A stretch of DNA of 35,099 nucleotides from NCBI GenBank assembly GCA_029298735.1, contig JANSLP010000332.1:1-35099 (forward strand). Reading direction: 5' to 3'. Of this stretch, positions 21,401-33,335 are shown in pieces. The notes beneath the pieces are model-generated. The model saw only the letters and a list, made by a program, of their open reading frames with translations. It made no database searches and had not been told where the DNA came from. The position numbers and the translations under genes were made by a program. This stretch comes from Ophiostoma sp. CBS 140.51 (lineage: Eukaryota; Ascomycota; Sordariomycetes; Ophiostomatales; Ophiostomataceae). The first letter of the stretch is position 1. Each line of letters starts with the position of its first letter.

Positions 21401-24400
21401 TAACCAAAAGGTCCGGTGTGGCAGCCAGTGGCAGCCCTGCGCTGCGATTGGTTCACCAACCTCGAGCCAGATTCAACGGTTCCTGGACTGGCTGGCCATT
21501 TCTTGACCCTGTCCCTGAATTCAGACAAGATAGGGTCTCCTGTTGGCGCCAATGGGTGGCAAAATTTTGTGCTTTTAATGCGGAGGTGTTGGTCCCTTCA
21601 TGTGAGAGGAGAAACTGTGGAAACCTGTACAGAATATCTTGGTTCGCATTCGGAGCATCCTGCGTCTTGCTTCCCCACGATGTCGTGTGTGATCTCGATG
21701 AAGTTTGTTTGCATCGTGGGAAATCGTGGTAAAAGAAATTAAGATTAGGGCAGAAGAGCGAAAATCGATATAAAAAGCGACCCGGCAGGACCCAAGAGGA
21801 CCCAACGAAGACCCAGAAAAGAAGGCGATGCAGGACTCTAGAAAAGCATTACCCGATCGGGGAATTCGAGAGCAAGCCCAGCACCCATCGTTCATCAAGG
21901 CCAGCGAACTAATGCTGCAGGCTCTTTAATTCAACCAGGCTTTTGCTGGCTCACTGGACAAATTCCAACGATCTGCACCGGCCAGGTCCATGACAGCCCC
22001 CAGCTTAGCTTCAGTTTAGCACTGCGACGTCGTGTGCCTGGGTGGCCCAGCGATACGAGTTACGATGACGAATTTAAAACTGGAGAGACCGCCAAAAGAC
22101 GTGGACTCTGGACGAGAGATGAATCTCACAAACGTGGAGCAGAAAGCCCACTGTAAAATACTTGTAAATGACAAAAAAACAGGTTGCGAAGTGAGTTCTC
22201 ATCACTCTCGAGTCGGGATAGCAATGGCATCGGATAAGGGGGGGCCTCGTTGAGATACAGCGGTTGGGGCTCAAGAAAGGATTGTAACCTCCGGGCCTGT
22301 GGGTATGAGCAAAAAAAAAGACATTGTCACCCTGTCCCTGTCGCTCCGACGTGGCATGCAAAAACGATGTTCTGTCAGCAGCCTTTCTGCATTTCAATGC
22401 GGCCCCTGCCCTGGCTGTTCCTGCTTCTTTCAGTATGGAAACCGAGGAAGCTCGGTGGAAGGAAGAGAACGAAGGAGCGACCTGGTGTCAGCGCAACTTC
22501 CGCCTTGCCTTTTCACAGCTGTGACAGTGACAGTGGAAGTCACAGCCCTGTCTGTATCTGACAAGGAAGGTGCGATGGTGAACGCCAGCATTGCATGCAA
22601 GGTGACGAGCACGAACAAACATACGCACAGCAGATAACTGCTCACCAGTCACCCAGCAGACAGCAAATAGCACACGAAAAACGCAGGTCAGCGGAGTGCT
22701 TGCAGAACCGAAATGAGATGGCAAGGTGAAGACATAAAATGCAGACAACAGAGACACAACATAGCATGTTCGCATCGTGCCACATGCACTATGCAGGAAC
22801 AACCCATATTCGGCGGCCATTCAGCGAGAAACAATGCTGCAGATACGACAAGGACAGCAAAGAAGGCTGCAGAACAGGGCAGGGACCGAGATTAAACATT
22901 GCCATGTTTGCAGACTGCGATTGGGCATCTTGCCAGACAAGCATTTTTTTGACTTGACTTGACTGACTGATCTGAATTATCTGACATCCTTTTGCCGGTC
23001 AGGACACCTGCTGGCACTTTTGATATTGGAAGGATTTCGGACCAGTGTCTCACTCTCATTTTAGCGAGGCCGAACAAGGAGAACAGGATCGTCGCTGGAA
23101 CGGACATGGAGAATGTCCGATCGTTCGTTTGGCAGACTTGCAGACAGAGATGGGGTTTTGGCAACGGACTGCTCCGATAATTTGCAGTGAAATGGAATAC
23201 ATCATCGATTCTGTCCACAGGGGCTCAATACGTGGAAATGCACCCAAGCGGGAGCATCAAGTGACCCGCCTGCAAGGGAACATCGTAAACTTTTTTTTTA
23301 CAGGCTTGGCCCGGCCGCTCCGCAGTAGCTTAATGGGGCTCTTCAAAAGCTCTTAGGGCTTGCTGGGTTTCGGGGCAAAGCCTGGCCTGAGTTCTTTTGT
23401 CGTGCCCCGGCTTTTTGGTATCTTAGTTTCTTGTGGCTTTTGAAGTGTCCAATTTTCATTTTACACAAAACCTGCCGTCGTGTTCCGGCTTCCGAGAAGG
23501 AACGGCGGCCAAGCGGGCTGACACGGCGTCTTCCAGAGCTCGACACGGAGTGTTGTACTGCGTTGATCTGTTCTAGTGGCCAAGTGCTTTGTAGAGATGC
23601 AGAGGTAGGGGGTCGTCAAAGTGCCGCCGTTCTGTGGTTGTTTGTGGTATCCTGTGTTCGTTGCTTGCCCTTCGGCATGTGGGGAAGCTTTTGAATTGGG
23701 AGATGCACGACGGACTGTCTTCGAGGTTTTGCCTGGCTTTGCTGGCTGGCCACCAAAAGGAAAGAACGATCCAGCAGCCAACCGACACGGCGCTACGCCC
23801 AAACGAGCCATTTTTCCTGTCGGCCTTTTCAGCTGAACCGGGGGGGCACCACCTAGACTCCCAAGAGTGTTGGAGTGTGTGAGAGAAGGAGAAAAAGTGC
23901 AACAGAAAAAAGAAAGAGTCGTGACGATCGAGTTACGAAAGGCCTGTGCAGGAATACGAAGAGCCTTCTGAGATAGATTGTTAGGAAGGGACGATATCCT
24001 CGCTCTCGGTTACTCGCCCTAACTTGCCCAAATCGCACTCGATGTCGTCAGCCCCCAATGAGGAAGCCACCGTCACGCAATCCAGTGACAGACCTGGCAG
24101 GCATGACGGCGACTGCCCTATCAATCTTCAGACCCCACGCTTCAACGCTTAAACTCAACGCCATGGCTGGATGAGGCTGCACTGCCTTCTTGGTCTGCAG
24201 CGAAAGAGATTGAGATTAGAGAGGTTTTGGAAAACGAGATGCTGCTGTCAAGTGGCCAGATAACCAGATGGCTCATTCTCAACCTATGGTAGAGCTCTGT
24301 GAAGCGACATCTCGTCAAGCTTCTCCTGGAAGCTGCATGCAAGAAGGAGCGGGCGCTCTCTCATATTCCACATGCAGAGGCACAGCGGCCCAGTGGTGCA

Positions 24401-26400
24401 GCTGAAATCATCCTGCGGTGAGGTTCCTGGTTTTTTCCTCACTTCTGCAAACTGCAAGAGAAGATGCACCGCCAACCAATCGTCGTCGTCGTCGAGCTGT
24501 TGGACCTGCAGCTAGGCAGACTGGGGGGCTCTTTTGTTTGTGCAGGAAAGAGCAAGAGCTTGAGACGAAAGGAAGGAACGTCCCCGCCATTTGATTGATA
24601 CCAATGCGATACTGACACTGAAAACGGCAACTGAGAGCCAGTGGAAAAGCGAAGCTCACACATCACAAAACGGAAGGAGCATTCGAGAATGGACAGCAAC
24701 AGACAGTATTACCATGTCAACATTTCCTGCGGCTTGGACCACATCTCGGAGAAATAACAAAGAAGCATCCGCCATGCGACGCAACCACCTGTGCCGTCTC
24801 TCGGCGTTCCCTCCTTTCCCCGCCGTTGGCCCGCCCGACACTCGTCCGACCGTGGATGCCCGTTTCCCGGATCGCGGACGGACGTCAATTTCGAAAGAAA
24901 AGGGGAAGCTTCTCTCAATATGGCTGTAGCTTCTAGAGCTCATGAAGCTTGATTCGGACATCAAAGACCAAGAACAGAGCGACAAGAACTTAATACCGCT
25001 ATTTACAATATAGTTTGTTAGAGCTCTGTTGGTAATGTTCTGATATTAACCTGGACAAAAAGGCGGGATTCTCGATTCTTGGCAACTCGATGGCCTAGAC
25101 AAAACAGCGTATGCTCTGCGGAGGATTACCTAAAAGCTACCAACAATCAAAGATAACGACGGTATTCTTTCACTGATGCGCTAAGATCGACCAGCAGCGT
25201 CCCTTGGTCCCCTCACGACCCCTATGACAAAAGCACTCCCAAACCAACAAAAAGACGGCGTAACGTTTCCAGCTTGTGCCTCGCCGGTCTTTTCGTTGGC
25301 TCAGGGGCACCGTCTCTGCGAGCCACTAGCAATGTGCCCCTGGTGCCTGGCAAAGCCGCATTTTGGTGCCTCTCGATGGATGCTCTCCTTTCCGCCTTTT
25401 CGCCGCCATTGACACTTTTTTTGTTCGTTTTCCGTGTCATCAAATCGACGTCCGGTTGGTATCGGCGTTGACTAATGTTGCTTCTTGCGTTCCGTCCATC
25501 CCATTTCCCTCCCTGCCGAGCACCTTTCTTCCACCAGAGCAGCCACTGCCGATTCCAGGCCCGGGCCTCTACCTCTCCCTCACCCCATTACAACGTCGTT
25601 GTCCACGAGCAGCGTGAGCCCAGCAAGGGAGAATCGGACGGCTTGAATGCCAATCGCTGAAATGATACCGTCTCCACCAGGCGTCGCTCGTAAGTTCAGG
25701 CAACGGCTGGCCTTCAGGTCGCTCAGGTCCCCCAGCTCTTTCCCTTTCTAGCAGGAACCACCCAGAAAAATGTCGAATTGGCGGGTACCCACCACAAACT
25801 ATGCATGCTAAAATGGAGCTTTTGCACAGACCCCGCTGTGGAGTGGGCCTGGACCTGGAGCTTTCAATGTTCGCTGTTTGTCCTCTGTCTTGACTTTGGG
25901 CTTTGGGACGAGCTTGCTTCCAAAGCTTCCACTCGACAAACGACCACTCGCTGCCGTACAACGAACGTCCTAACTGCTCGGGTAGCTTCAGCTGCAGACC
26001 TGCTTGTCTTTCATTTCTCCCCCTGAATGCATGTTGCAGAGACGATGCAAGGTCGCCAGTGAGGTCAACTGTGAGAGACGCTGTTTCCATTTCTGTCTCC
26101 CGCCCGTCTGCTCATCTGCCTGTTATTTCCTCTTTCTACCATTCTGTGCCGCTCGTCTTGCCTGTTTGGGAGACATGAACCTGTTGTGCCTGCCTTTGTT
26201 GCAGCGGTTGCACTGTCGTCTGTGGTCCTTCCTTCCCTGGTTGGACGTAGAACCGCCTGCCATAATGGGACGACTAGCAGGCAATCAATCCACGAGAAGG
26301 CAGAGTCACAGCGGGACAGTGGCACACAGCGCCGGTGCACCCCTTACCCGGAGCCGCCCTATGACTTTTCCTGGTAGAATGCCCCCCATTTGTCTCATTT
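18431..26400. other. Gene-free region of mixed composition (about 8 kb)
   Basis: No frame here shows recognisable domains, sustained codon bias or splice-joined exons. The longest balanced ORFs (20159-20746 minus, 195 aa; 25569-26090 minus, 173 aa) have no motif I know. Local features are a 10-bp triplicated motif (21367-21396), a GACTT/GACT cluster near 22951-22970, and GC-rich short inverted repeats near 19776-19800. No tRNA, rRNA, transposase or reverse-transcriptase signature was seen on either strand. Confidence 0.45.
21367..21396 (+). repeat. Three near-identical 10-bp tandem units (AAAGTCARNY)
   Basis: AAAGTCAGTC, AAAGTCAATC and AAAGTCAGGT follow each other without gap. Seven bases are shared by all three. 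The cluster might be a minor satellite or a set of protein-binding sites; it lies in gene-free DNA. Confidence 0.75.
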
Positions 26401-28419
26401 GCTGTTCGTTTTTCTTTGACCTTAATATTGCCAGTCTACGATATTGTACTAGAGTTTTGCCTTACGTTCTGCTGTATGGCAATGTTCTTGTATGCTGTTT
26501 CGATAACCTTCTTTTCATGCCCTCGAGTGCTCTTTTCCGTTTAGTCGTTTGCGACAAAAGTTCTTCGACGCTCGCACCTTCTGTTTTACCATCCCAATTG
26601 CTCGTACTCGCGCACTCCATGCATTGGCATTGCAACTTAAAGCCACCCAAACTTTTTGTCTCTCCTTCTGCACCGAGTGCACCTCCTTGCTTCCTTCCGA
26701 CTGGGCTAGCGGGCAAGCTGTTTCCCACTTTCCGCCCCGAACGCCCCTCTCTCTCACGCACGCACGCTCTTTCCTCTCCGGTGCGCCTGTGTGGTCCCTC
26801 GCACTTGCCTTCTGTGGCCTGCTTGCCTACCCCATTTCGCTCCCATTCCGCCAGGGGGCTCTCCTCGACTTTTTGAGGCTATTCCGACCCCTTCTACTTT
26901 GCACGCCGTCAGGTATCTTGACTACTCGCCGTCCTAACCTCGAAAGCCTCCTAACCTCCGTACCTCTCTCGTTTCTCCATCTTCCTCCCTGTCGATTGTC
27001 TCGCCTTCTATCTCAGTGTCCTTTTCGTTGTTCCCTCTCGAGCCCCGGCCAGCCTCCCCCTGGAAACCAATATCAGCATGCCTTGAAGAGAATAAGATCG
27101 CAACAACGACATCGACGAAAGACAAGACGAGACAAGCTTCTGTTCTGGCTCTTTTCCGGTCGTCTTGGCCTCGAATCTTTCTTCGTCTTATTTCTTATAT
27201 CGGCCCCTCTCGTCTCCCACCTCACTGTCTGCACCAAACCCCCCACTCCTTTCGCTGTTCTTTTTGTCCCCTTTTTCTGTCTTTTTCTGTGCCTGTATGA
27301 CGGATACGGGAGTACTTTACTTCACCACCTCTGGTCCTCCCATATGACACTGCCGCCCTATTTTTGTACCTCCAGGTGCACGCACACACCCATCTGGCTC
27401 CGATCCAATCCACTCACTCCCGCACACACGCCTCTGCCACACACCGAAGTCCAACGAAACTCGTTATATCCCAGTCGCCCTCCAGAAAATAGTCGACTAT
27501 CGGTTTCTTATGCGCTCCGACTCTTCGTCTCTTCGATCTCTCCTCCCTCCTTCCTCCTGTTTTCCTCCTCGGCGCTTCTCTCACTTTCTTCTGAATCTTT
27601 TCTCTTTCTTTCTCTCGACATTCCTCGCTCGTGTGCCTCATTTTCTTTTTTTCCCTTAATTTTGTTCCTCATCTCATGTTTTTTTGGTAAGTCAGACCTG
27701 GATATCTTTCTCCTCCTCATCTCTCCCCTGTCCTGGGCCCCCTTTCTGGCATGCGGCTCTCTCACTCCTCCTCGCTGCCCTTCGCTACACACTCAACCTC
27801 GCACTTCACCCGCTGTCCCCGCACACGCTTCTTTCGTTCGCTCTCACGCCCAACACCAACTTCTCCGTCCTATCTATCTGGATGCTCCGCCTCCTCCTCC
27901 CCTCTATGGACCTCAACTAATAAACATACTTCTCTTTTTTTACTTTTGTATAGACGTTCACGATAAGCAACTCATACACGTTCACGTTTCTTTCGTTTTC
28001 TCATTTTTTGTCATAACGAGCCAGCAATTTTCCTTTTTGCCTTTTACGACTGTTCCTGCATAACGAAACGACCGAAGCCGAACAAACCATTGTCAAAACG
28101 AACATCTTCAAAAACTTTTCGTACAGGCACGACGGAAAATCTACGAACCACGGACACGACCAGATATTCAAACTAGAGCATACAAGATCTGTTTCGATAT
28201 AAGAATTTAGACCAACAAGACAAACAATTCGGTTCACACCGAGTCCCAACATCCCCAAAATCTCCCTTGCCGTCCTCTCCCGTCCTCCGTTCTCGACGAC
28301 GAAGCCAATCACTCCAAGAACTTACGTTCGACAAATAGAGGTACAACCCCTCGTGTCATGACTTTTCTATTGGGATTGCTTGCAACAAGAACATCCTGAT
28401 CGTTTGATCCCTTTCTGCT
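26401..28419 (+). promoter_or_regulatory. Pyrimidine-rich leader/promoter region of the PHD-finger gene
   Basis: About 2 kb of strongly C/T-rich plus strand precedes the PHD gene, grading into balanced sequence after about 28060. Long open frames exist (26549-28063, 504 codons; 26004-26876), but their products are Ser/Leu/Pro/Phe-rich with almost no acidic residues, as expected of unselected C/T-rich DNA. The last 350 nt are A/C-rich, a common fungal 5' UTR composition, and contain a uORF at 28358-28399. Confidence 0.5.
28358..28399 (+). other. Upstream ORF of 13 codons before the PHD-finger gene
   Basis: ATG at 28358 opens MTFLLGLLATRTS and stops at TGA 28397-28399, only 20 nt before the inferred main start at 28420. 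That short gap would make reinitiation at the main ATG inefficient, so the uORF could repress translation if transcribed. Confidence 0.4.
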
Positions 28420-31400
28420 ATGAGCACGGATCAACCAACAACCAGGTAAGAAAATGACGAAACGGACGATTTGCTATTGACATTCGACTTTCCCATATTG
28501 CTTTCATTATTGCCATTCTCCCTCCCATCCCTTTCCTCGTCCCGCCAGCAGGCGCAGGTGTTTTGTTTTGTTTGTCTGTTTGTCTCTCCCGATTTACCCT
28601 TTTCCATTTCGTTTCCCTTTTCGCTGTATGCTTGATTGTCTGTTTTATTCGACGGAGTATTCGATTCCCACTGTTTTCTTTTCTTCTTCCGTTTCATTAC
28701 TTTTTTTTCTGTGTTTCCTCTTTTTTTCTGTCTTGCCCGTGCGCCTGTGTCCCACACCCCATCCCTTGCTCCTCTCTCTTTCTCTCTATCCGTCCATGCT
28801 CTGTCCCATTCTGTTGCTCTGTTCCTGTCCCGTTCCTGCTGCCGCCCCCATCCCCATGCCGTGCACGCACTTTGCTGCCGTGCATCTGTTCGGCAGTATC
28901 TGGACGATCTCCCTTTGTTTCGTTTTCCTCTTTATGTTCTCTCTTCTTCTTACCCATTTTTCGTCACACTCTGCACTTTGAATTTTCACCATTGTTTTTC
29001 TTTTATTCTTTTTTTTTTCTCTTTACCTCTTCATGCACGTCCCGTACCCGTTGCTCTGGTCCCACAAGCGAAGCGGGTTTGGCTAACATATTTTTTTCCT
29101 TCCCTTTTTCTTCGTGTGCCACAGTTTTGGCGATTCCACCGCTCAACCGCCCACGCCGAAACAAACTCCCACGTCCACGACCTCGTTCTTTCCGAGCCCT
29201 GTCTTTGAGACGCCAAAGGTGCAACAAGACCACAGCGACGGCAACAACGACAACATCTCCTCCCACACAGCGACCACTACACCCGGCCCGGACTGGACAC
29301 CTCGTTTTGCCGAGGACTTTTCCGTCTTTAACAACACCCCGGGCAACCTGAGGGGCTCACAGGGTCCTTTCTCTGACTTTGTGGCCCCCTTTGCGTCCCC
29401 GACGGTCGAAGAGGCACAGCTGCATACATCGTCGTTGTTGGCCGCCTCAAAACACCACAAACGCCCGCTCTCGATTGGCAGTATTGCTACGGAGATTCAC
29501 ACCACATCCCATGCTCATCGTCTGTCGATAGCTTCCTCCACGACCTCGAACCCTTCGCGTCCTCTCCCTCCCGTCGACCCTTCCAAGCGACTCTCCTCTT
29601 CCCCCGGCTCGCTCGTTCTTGCTGCCTTTAGCTCCATCGTCGAAGACGACCGTGAGGGTAACCGCGAGTTTAGCCCGGACTACTACGGTGACGACCAGCC
29701 TCCGGCCGCTAGTAGCAGCAATCCCAAGGCCCAGACCCAAGCTCCGGCCCCACCAACGACGAGAAGCCAGAAGAAGGCTCGCGGCGACACTATCACGACA
29801 ACCTCTACCTCCAAGGGCCAGACTGCGACACCGCCTCCCTCTGCGAGAAAAGGCGGACGCAGGATCGCCCCCAAGTTCAAAACAAACTCTACGACCATGC
29901 AAAATGACCAGGGCTACGGCCCGCAACACCAGGCCCCGCCCAACGACTTTATGAACACACCACAGCAGCAACAGATGGCCACATTCATGGCAAGCCCGAC
30001 AGATTTGTTTGGGTACCCAATGTCGGCTCCCGCCACAGCCACGGCATTTGCCGATGCCCGGTCCTTCTGGGCAGGCGGTGACCCAAACATGTCGGCCATG
30101 GACGTGGACTTTGCGGCAGGCGTCCACGTCTTCAACTCGCCAGCATCGATCCAGCGGCAGCTCGACTCCCTCGAATGGGCACAAGCCAACCAGGCCAACC
30201 AGGCATACATGGTTGCTGGCGCCGAAGCTATGCAGCAACAACAAGCACAGCAGCAGCAGCAACACCATCAGCACATGCACCAGGTCTCCATGGGATCTGA
30301 AAACGACCCTAAGAGCATGATGCAGCCTACCTCCCTCGACACAACCTCCGTTGATCACCAAGCCCTTTATGCCGGCAGCTACCCTACCCCCGTCGACGAT
30401 CCATTTGGCATTGTCAGCCCCAACGGCGGCGTCAACCCGGGCCTTCTCTTCAGCCGCCCACCCTCCTCCAACATGGACCTCATGGCATCCGCCCCTCCCG
30501 GCTCCAACACCACAATGGCCCTAGCCGACGCCACCAACTTTGACCCACGGCAACAACAACAGTTCTCGGGCTCGTCAGCTGCCCTGCAAGTATCACAGAG
30601 CAGCCCGCCCCAGACCGTTCTTACCACAGGCCCTGCCCTTGTGCAACGACAAGAGCTCCGCCGCAGCTCTAGTGCCAAGGAGATTGCACCAAGAAGGAAA
30701 GCCGGTGACCGCCCGTCTGCCAGCTCGCCTGTCAAGTCGACCAACCGCCCCAGCCTGTCAAGAAGTCACAGTGAGAACCGTGGCCCTCGTCTGCGTGGCC
30801 GTGCTTCTCTGCCCGTCCTAGCTCCTGCACTCAAGACCTCAGCAACCACATCCTCTCTTCCTCCGGCCGGTGTCGGTGCACCCTTCTCCAGCCCCGGTAC
30901 AGGACTCGGCATCACACGCTCAGCTTCGTTTGGCGGTAACGGTGGTGGCCGGCCTACCGGCCGCAGCTCTCCCATCCGCATGCACCACCAACAGCGGCAA
31001 CAACAGCAACAACTCGATGACGCACAACTCCACCGCCTGTCCAGCCTGACATCTATCCCCGAAGTTAACACACCTCAGTCCCGGGCGTCGGTCAAGTTCA
31101 CCATTGATGCCAACGGCCGTGCCCGCGTCGAGACCGCGGCAGCCGACAACGATGCACCATCGACCCTCCGCCGCAACCAGAGCGCTCGCTCCCTGCACAG
31201 CAAGTCACGCTGGGACTCTTCGTCTGAAGATGACGACTCGTCCTCAACCGACGACGAGCCCATCATCATCCCGAGTCGCACCACGTCCTTTGCCCTGCCC
31301 GACCCCGTCAAGCCTACCATTGGCCGTGGCCCCTTGCACTCATCCCAGCGCAGTGTCAGTGACCGCAGCACGACCAGCACGTCCGCAACGATTCCCGGCG

Positions 31401-32073
31401 ATGGCGCTTTCAACGACCCCGAGAGCGAGGCCGAGACCGTTATGAACGACTTGCCCAAGGGCGCTGGTGATGCCGCCAGCGAGCTCGAGAAGCTGCGCCA
31501 GATGCGCCAGAAGCGGGCCAGTTTTGCGGGTGTCAGCAGCAACAGCATTCATAGCGCTGGCGGCGGTGGTGGCCTGACGAGCAGTAGCTCGGCCAACAAC
31601 TTGTTTGGCAGTGTCCAGCGCGGCCTCAAGTTCGGTGGTCCGCTCGGCGGCTACCCCTCTGGCAGTTCTCATAGCCACCACAACATGCAGGCCATCTCCC
31701 CCACCACTTTGACCGACGCCAGCCTGCCGACCCCATCGAGCGCTCGTTCCCAAGCACACAACAGCCACGGTATCCGCTGCATTTGCGGCCGCCCCGATGC
31801 ACCCCCCAAAAGCGACGGGTTCATCGTGCAGTGGTGAGTCCTCTTCCTTCCACGTTCTTCTTATTTGATTTTTCCCATGCTGACCTTTTTAGCGAATCTT
31901 GTGATATGTGGCTCCATGGCAAGTGCATCAACATCACCAAGCGTACGCTGCCGTCTGTGTACATCTGCGCCTTCTGTGCGCACACGCCTAATGTCCGCAA
32001 TGTGCGCATCCCGCCGCCCGGCGCTGCAGCATCGTCGCCACTAGCGCACAAATCGTTCAAGACGTTCCGGTAA
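28420..32073 (+). CDS. PHD-finger protein with long disordered N-terminal region (971 aa, three exons)
   Basis: Exons are 28420-28445 (MSTDQPTT plus two bases), 29125-31833 and 31893-32073; all three join in phase to 971 codons plus stop. The C-terminus is a complete C4HC3 PHD finger: C894, C896, C912, C915, H920, C923, C937 and C940. Trp918 between the fourth Cys and the His, and the SDGFIVQCESC approach, resemble fingers that read methylated histone H3 Lys4, so a chromatin reader in the nucleus is likely; the specific complex is not readable. The rest is low-complexity: a Thr/Pro-rich N-terminus, a motif WTPRFAEDFSVFNNTPGNL that I believe is conserved in ascomycete orthologues, a Gln/His tract around residue 376, and Ser/Gly-rich segments. 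The third zinc ligand's codon is split by the last intron. The leucine gene follows 1.26 kb downstream on the same strand. Confidence 0.92.
28446..29124 (+). other. Inferred first intron of the PHD-finger gene (679 nt)
   Basis: The donor is GTAAGA after MSTDQPTT+AG and the acceptor is GTGCCACAG before TTTTGGCG. AG plus T gives Ser, so the junction reads QPTTSFGDSTAQPPTP in one frame. Unspliced message stops immediately (AGG TAA). The intron is C/T-rich and unusually long for this window's metabolic genes. Confidence 0.8.
31834..31892 (+). other. Second intron of the PHD-finger gene (59 nt)
   Basis: The donor GTGAGT and acceptor TTTTTAG flank a typical short intron with a GCTGAC branch site. 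It splits the codon of Cys912, the third zinc ligand (TG|C). Retention gives Trp then a stop, removing the second half of the finger. Confidence 0.95.
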
Positions 32074-33335
32074 TGCAAGCTTCTTGGATTTGGCCTTGGT
32101 CGTTTGTGACGTCTTGTGCATTGGCAAGTCTGGGGACTGCTTGGGACTGAACAACTAAAACACTGGCATATTTGGGAACCAGGGCCACCCGGCCCTTTCA
32201 TATATACGCATTTCAAATTTGAAAGCCCAAGCCAGCTAATACTGTCCTTGTATGTAATGTACTTATATAAACGAGAAGCGACAAAAATAATACAATGATA
32301 CGAATATGATATACGCTTAACTCTTGGCCAATAAATCTTCCATGAAATGTGTGAAAGTAATGTTGTTTCCTGGCATGCAGCCAGACCATGCATAAACTGT
32401 GAATTTAGCTGTAGGGCTGTGATTGGTGGCGTTAGTTAACGGCAATGTGGTGGTGAATGAAATAACATGTTGCCTCTTTGGATCCAATGTTCGCACGTGT
32501 CAATTTATTGATTTATTTTTTGTTTGTATTTTTGCAGTTGTATTTTCACCAATCTCATAATGTTAGCCGAAAAATACCTACGCAGATCGAATCGTCTCAA
32601 AAAAATCAGAGATTGGTGGGGGCCGAGACGGCGAAGCTCGGCCTCAATTGTAGTTTCCCCGGAATAAGGAAGATCAAGAAAAGAGAGGAAGAAGAAAGGG
32701 TCTTTCAAAGCCGGTCAATTGGCCAGTTATTTGCTCCTTCTTTCCGTCTCGGACCGTTAAGTTCTTGTCGATTCATTCAGCTCCTTGGTCGCTCGAGCTC
32801 TTGTACTTCCGGTCCAGGAGAGAATAACTGGGGGAATTGCGAACACGCACGTCGTAAGAGGCCGTAAGGCAGGCGCGTTTTTCACTTTTTATTTTCGTTC
32901 CTGCCTATTGAAACGGACCGTGGGGACAAGCCTTTTGGGGCTCAATTGCTCTGCCAGGAAGGAGCGTCCAGGAAAGCGCCGACTTCGGCCACGCGGGGTC
33001 GGCCCTTGGATTTTCGTCGGCGCATCAAAACAGCCTTTTTTACGTCTTAACGTCGGCGAGGGCCTGGAGCGACTCATTTTATGCGGGGTCTTTCGCTCTC
33101 TTTGTCGACACAACCAGTGGACGAGTGGACTTACACCCGAAAAGACTCGTTGCCCTTTCGGACGGCGGCGGCCCTAAAAAAGCAAGACAGCTCCCCTTCG
33201 TTCCTTCCCTTGCTCCATCTTTCCTCCGATCTTTCTTTCGTCTTCTCATACTTCAATAGTCACTTCTTCCTTTTTACTTCTCTTTTCTCTGTCTTTCTTT
33301 CTCTTCACACCAATTCACAATCTTTCTCGCCCAAC
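32074..33335 (+). promoter_or_regulatory. Intergenic region: 3' end of the PHD gene and promoter of the leucine gene
   Basis: The left part is the PHD-gene 3' flank with AATAAA at 32330-32335. The right part is the promoter and leader of the isopropylmalate dehydrogenase gene, with a strong C/T tract at about 33190-33330 leading to the ATG. Weak look-alikes of amino-acid control sites are present: CGACTCA at 33070-33076 (one mismatch to the Gcn4/CPC1 site TGACTCA) and CCGGTCCAGG at 32809-32818 (one mismatch to the Leu3 palindrome). Both could be chance. No other gene is seen. Confidence 0.45.
32330..32335 (+). terminator. Candidate poly(A) signal of the PHD-finger gene
   Basis: AATAAA occurs 257 nt after the stop codon at 32071-32073, in AT-rich sequence. 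It is the first canonical hexamer I notice downstream. Confidence 0.35.

Noticed and set aside
25569..26090. 173-codon minus-strand ORF with fairly balanced amino-acid use
   Set aside because: This is the most protein-like of the orphan frames, but it has no motif I know and no support from neighbours; a homology search or transcript would change this.
26004..26876. 290-codon plus-strand ORF
   Set aside because: Cys/Leu/Pro/Ser-rich, no motif, and in a different frame from the overlapping 504-codon ORF; composition alone explains it.
26549..28063. 504-codon plus-strand ORF, the longest outside the called genes
   Set aside because: The translation is Ser/Leu/Pro/Phe/Arg-rich with almost no Asp or Glu and no domain. 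It follows the C/T skew of the region and overlaps similar ORFs in other frames, so it is most likely leader or promoter DNA.
29447..30361. 304-codon minus-strand ORF opposite the PHD gene
   Set aside because: Antisense shadow; the sense strand carries the phase-consistent, spliced PHD protein.
32809..32818. CCGGTCCAGG as a Leu3 site upstream of the leucine gene
   Set aside because: It has one mismatch to CCGGNNCCGG, and a match of this quality is expected by chance roughly once in a few kilobases, so it is not called as a separate feature.
33081..33335. 85-codon in-frame N-terminal extension of the isopropylmalate dehydrogenase
   Set aside because: It starts at a real ATG, but the C/T-rich leader gives a Ser/Phe/Leu-rich stretch that does not resemble a targeting peptide, and the enzyme family normally starts at the called ATG.
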